From positions 24,944,501-25,008,500 of the forward strand of contig CM060196.1 in NCBI GenBank assembly GCA_030549335.1: 64,000 nt of DNA, read 5' to 3'. The stretch comes from Pontederia crassipes. Lineage: Eukaryota > Streptophyta > Magnoliopsida > Commelinales > Pontederiaceae. A program made the translations under genes and the position numbers. The notes beneath the pieces were generated by a model. It had not been told where the DNA came from and ran no database searches. It saw only the letters and a list, made by a program, of their open reading frames with translations. Shown here in pieces: positions 60,166-64,000 of this stretch (position 1 is the stretch's first letter; each line of letters starts with the position of its first letter).

Positions 60166-62089
60166 GTTTGGGACTTATTAAATCCGTGTAAAGATTCAGA
60201 AATTTAGTTCCTTACTTCGGTTCCTGATAAAATTTGCTAGTTGTAAATTGATTGTAAGAAAGCAGAAGAGAGCTTGTCGGAGACGAGTAAGTTCCTTTGT
60301 GCCTATTCTTCTGGTTCAGCTGCAAATTAGTAGTTAAATCTTGTTGTACAATAGATATTAATACCATATGTTGTCTCTAATTTTCAGCTCTCGACACTGG
60401 CTTAATAAGGTTCTTATTACATAGAAACATGATAGAAATAAAGGCTATCTTATAATAGCTGAAAATGCATTAGTACTGACAAAAGTTATTTCACAAAGGG
60501 TTTATGTGGATAGGAAATTATTGATCTTACAGGGAGTGTAGTGTTGTTCTCTTATGATATGCTCAAATGCAGAGTACAAGATGTTCTAACATAGTAGGGC
60601 AACCTTTTGTTCTGTATCCATGCTTGGTAGTGCCAAGAAGCTCTATGCCTGACTTTGGAGTTGTTGTCTGAGTTTTAAGGTCAATGTTTACTCTTAATGG
60701 ACAATCAAAGGGTCCAATTTAACTTAGTTAATTTCTTCCAAAGATGTGAGTAGTAAGCATGATCCAGTTTAACCTCTTTAGTTCACTAATATCATTGTAA
60801 ATGGATTTTTGGCTTTCATTTCCAAAATTCCAATTTAGGATACTGCTGTATGTATCTGATGTCCTTGTGTTTAATCTGGATGCTCTATGTCTTGCCAAGC
60901 TTTAGGTTACACAAGTCACTTTAGCGGCCCAAAGATATATCTTCATCTCTGTTATAGATTACATTGTTATGTAACCGGTCCATCTATGGCTCCAAGTGCG
61001 TAGATTACATTGTTATGTAACTTGCTGACTGCTGACGCTATTTCTTGACGAAATGTTGTTTATTTGATTTACAGTTTGCCTGATTTTCACCATAAAGAAA
61101 ATATTTTTTTTGAGGAGAAAATATTGTATAATTATGAACATTCTTCATCGAATTTTTCTTTGCGATGCTTGACATCTCATATCAATATATTCTTATACCC
61201 ATTTCTCACCATTGTTTCCACTTCAACCATTTTTCATGTCAATTGAGCTACTGTTTGTCTGTTTTATATATATTTTAATGAGAACCAAGTCTAAATGATT
61301 CGTGCTTCATGATCTCTTAGGATGAACAGTTTCTTATTGTATTTCATGATTGATTTCTTTGTTCTTTCCCATCATTGTGCAATTCTATTTTCTCTATGTT
61401 GCTATGAGTTATAACATAGACCTAATTGATTGGTTGCATGCATTGCTCTTTACAAGTTGTCTCTTCTTTTCCGTTGACTCACTAGATTTGTTTTAATTAC
61501 AAAATAATGCATCAGAGTTGAAGAAAGCATCAATAAAGTTCGTGTTTATTATCTTTGTCCATGAACTAATTCGATCAATGGTGGTTTAGAGGGAATTTCA
61601 AAATTGTGCTTGGGTCCAACCTTAGATTATTGTCGTGTATCCTTGTTATTGAAAAGAGTGGTAGATTTACCCACTCCTCGAATATCTAATTCGGATATCC
61701 GCTTTTGAAATTCGAATCTCCAAGTAGATGTAATTCAGGTGTTATCGTGCTGTGAGGTATATATTTTGTCTCAACAAAGCTACTTTTTGAAATTATGATC
61801 TCAACTTGAGCTAAACATATTCACAGCATAATTTTGTGCGGTGTTATGCATGCATGCTTCGTTTTGTTGTTAATTAATATAATGATCCCAAAATTTGGCC
61901 CAATGCAAAGTATCAATCGGGGGATTTTGGATCTGTTCATCTTGACATCACATAACATAAATAATAAACCTGATTAAAAGAAAATAATGAAGTTTAACAT
62001 AACGTTCTCGTAATGACTAAGTACATAATAAAATGCTAATACTCCAAAGTCAAATAACATGGGACTTATGGACATCTATTGACCTATCA
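60166..62089. other. Intergenic DNA downstream of FTRV, no gene seen
   Basis: The FTRV 3' UTR lies within the first few hundred bases. A short direct repeat of GTAGATTACATTGTTATGTAAC-type sequence occurs near 60955-60980 and 61000-61021. No ORF beyond chance length. Confidence 0.5.
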
Positions 62090-63030
62090 TGTTGAATTTC
62101 GAATTTTGTTTTCATGTTTTGACGACAATAAATGAAATTGATCGAAAAGTTACTAATAAAATTTCAAGATGATTTGTACAGGTGTAAGAATACCTAGTGA
62201 ATATATCTCAAAGAATTTGCGATGTCAAAATTCATAAACAAAATTTTGAAGCGCAATAGGGTGACTAATTGTTCGAACATATACGATCGACTGGAGAACC
62301 GATCGATCGATAAGTGGACGATGTAGTAAAAATTGCGACCACGAGATCGATCGATCAGCCCATCGATCAAAATTTGAGACTTTTTCATTGAAGAATGGCG
62401 ACTGGATTCCAATCAAAAAAGTGCGAGACAACTAGAGAAAATGAAGAGCTAAGATCGGTCGACCGCTTGATCAATTGGTTCAAAACTTAAAGCTACAATA
62501 ACAACTAATTTTGTACTTGAATTTTTGGAAAAATTTCTCAACTACTTTAATTCTTTAAGAAGCCTATAAAAAGGCATACAAAAATTTGAAGAAAGATAAT
62601 TCAAACAAGCAAAATCATCCTAAATCCTTTATAAAGTTTAAGAGCACATTTTTTATCAGTCCTTACAAATCCTTTCTTTTTCTTGTTCTCGAAATTGTGA
62701 GTAATTGTAAGAGTGTTTGAGAGAATTCATTTGTTTATTTAAAATGAATATAAAAGTTCTCTATAACAAGAGACGTGCCTTATTTTTTGAGCGAAAAAGA
62801 AAGTGGTGTAGTGTAAAAAAGATTTTTTACTTCGATGGTCTTGAGGTCGAGGAGTCAAAGTGGGAATGTAAATCAAGAGTCGGGCCAAACTTCATCAACA
62901 AATCTTGAGTTTGCACTTTTTTTTTATTCTTGCGCTTTTACTTGCATACACATTTTACTCGAATTTTTTAAAACATTTTAAAAAGATTTTCGATTGTGAT
63001 TTGACACCAATACACTCAACCTTTCTATCC
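62090..63030 (+). repeat. LTR-like stretch, boundaries uncertain
   Basis: It begins TGTTGAATTTC. It contains clustered CGATCGA/GATCGAC motifs (62283-62365), a TATA-like CCTATAAAAAGG near 62567 and a T-rich leader. It ends around CGATTGTGATTTGACACCAAT, which resembles the inner junction of large copia LTRs. No second LTR or target duplication could be matched, so this may be a decayed solo LTR. Confidence 0.35.
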
Positions 63031-63594
63031 TACACATGTTGCCATGACTACTTCTAATTACATGCATAGATCTAGGACACACAAATGAATTTTCCTTGTT
63101 ACATTGTGTAACATGCATGTCATGATTGAAATTGGGCATACAGGAATCATTAAATCATTACACACAATAAGAATGTGTGTAATGTCATATTTATTGTCAT
63201 TCAATGGAACATGCATAAAGTCATCATACTTTGAGAACATGATAAACATAAAGGAGTATATCACATAGCTCAATCATCATGATATAAGTGCATTCATAGT
63301 CATTCCTTCATAACTCATTTAGGTTATCTTATTTCATACATCTTAGTTTTCTTGCTTTTTTTTTCCATCACATGCCATATGAAAATTTTGTATTTCACTT
63401 TGAATTATCTTCATGTGATATCTTTAATCTTTATTATAGACCAGAGAGATGCTATGCCTTTATTCCATCTTAGGAAAATACATATATAATGCATAAGATT
63501 TTATAGACATTATTTTTCTCTTTTTAGATAAATACATATACAAGGTATAAAATATTATTGTTTGATAAATACATAGATTGCATAAAGCATTATT

Positions 63595-64000
63595 GTTGGA
63601 GAAAAGTTTTAATGCCATATAAAATTATATTTTGATGATATAAATTTCGAAAGATTAAAGTTAAATGTTAAAAAAGTTTAAATAAAAATGCATAACTTTA
63701 TGCACTAAATTTTAATTAAATAATTGAATATAATAATATCATATTCTGGATGAATGATGAATATTAAAGTTGTAGATAATCCTGTTAGCTATACATAAAA
63801 TCCAAGATGATCTCATTTGGATAACTGTGCAAAAAGTTATGCTCAAAATAGTACAGTCGGTCAACTTGTCGATCGACATAATGAAAGCCGATTGAGACTA
63901 TACCGATCGACTGATCGGAGATACTGGTCGACCGATAGAGCTGCCTAGATTTACGTCGATACTACACCGATCGACAGACCAGTCGATGCACCGGTCGATC
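63595..64000 (+). repeat. Possible LTR start running off the window end
   Basis: TGTTGGAGAAAAGTTTTAATG at 63595 looks like a copia LTR start. From 63855 the sequence is packed with CGATCGA, GGTCGACCGAT and CAGTCGATG motifs, the same style as 62283-62365 but not an alignable copy. It is cut by the window edge. Confidence 0.35.

Noticed and set aside
1..64000. tRNA, rRNA, CRISPR or bacterial/viral genes
   Set aside because: None seen on reading both strands; tRNA-like pieces are explained by SINE and primer-site sequence.

Overview
The window is nuclear DNA from a flowering plant. Genes have many introns, AT-rich introns and intergenic DNA, and there are LTR retrotransposons, plant LINEs, Au-type SINEs and MITEs. 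The GC-rich first exons of the ALIX-like gene and the FTRV gene suggest a monocot, but that is inference only. No bacterial operon, CRISPR array, rRNA or tRNA gene was seen.

Layout. (1) 1-6.85 kb: two decayed tandem copies of a trihelix-type transcription factor segment. The second is split by an Athila-like Ty3/Gypsy element (630-6007) with intact LTRs, an exact CCAAG target-site duplication and no pol. (2) 7.8-14.6 kb: a decayed minus-strand Ty1/Copia element. Its 5' half plus flank was later duplicated in tandem (about 2.28 kb unit). (3) 15-20.6 kb: diverged direct repeats and a three-copy array of a roughly 640-bp unit. The middle copy carries an RTE-type LINE with a dead reverse transcriptase. 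(4) 21-28.3 kb: a hAT-like MITE, a larger inverted-repeat element, and an antisense L1-type LINE tail split by a 3.08-kb solo-LTR-like insertion. (5) 28.9-46.6 kb: a complete 27-exon gene for the second-largest subunit of RNA polymerase I (NRPA2, 1,167 aa predicted). Its first intron looks like a minor-spliceosome AT-AC intron. (6) 48.6-57.9 kb: a complete 8-exon gene for a BRO1/ALIX-type ESCRT-associated protein (884 aa). (7) 59.7-60.2 kb: an intronless gene for the variable subunit of ferredoxin-thioredoxin reductase (158 aa). (8) 60.2-64 kb: no gene; two LTR-like stretches rich in CGATCGA-type motifs.

The three intact genes are all on the plus strand and do unrelated housekeeping jobs: rRNA transcription, endosomal sorting and chloroplast redox signalling. 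Their introns collect small transposons. A notable theme is a set of eight insertions that share one 3' end, a GGGATAAGGCTTTG core followed by (TTG)n. They include RTE LINEs, Au-like SINEs and very short 5'-truncated copies, and most of those inside genes keep clear target-site duplications.

I did not find a convincing undescribed biological system. The most interesting items are the predicted U12-type intron, the LINE/SINE shared-tail family with one apparent SINE-LINE chimera, and several nested insertions whose order can be read from their duplications. Exon boundaries were set by hand from reading frame, splice sites and remembered family conservation. No alignment was run.
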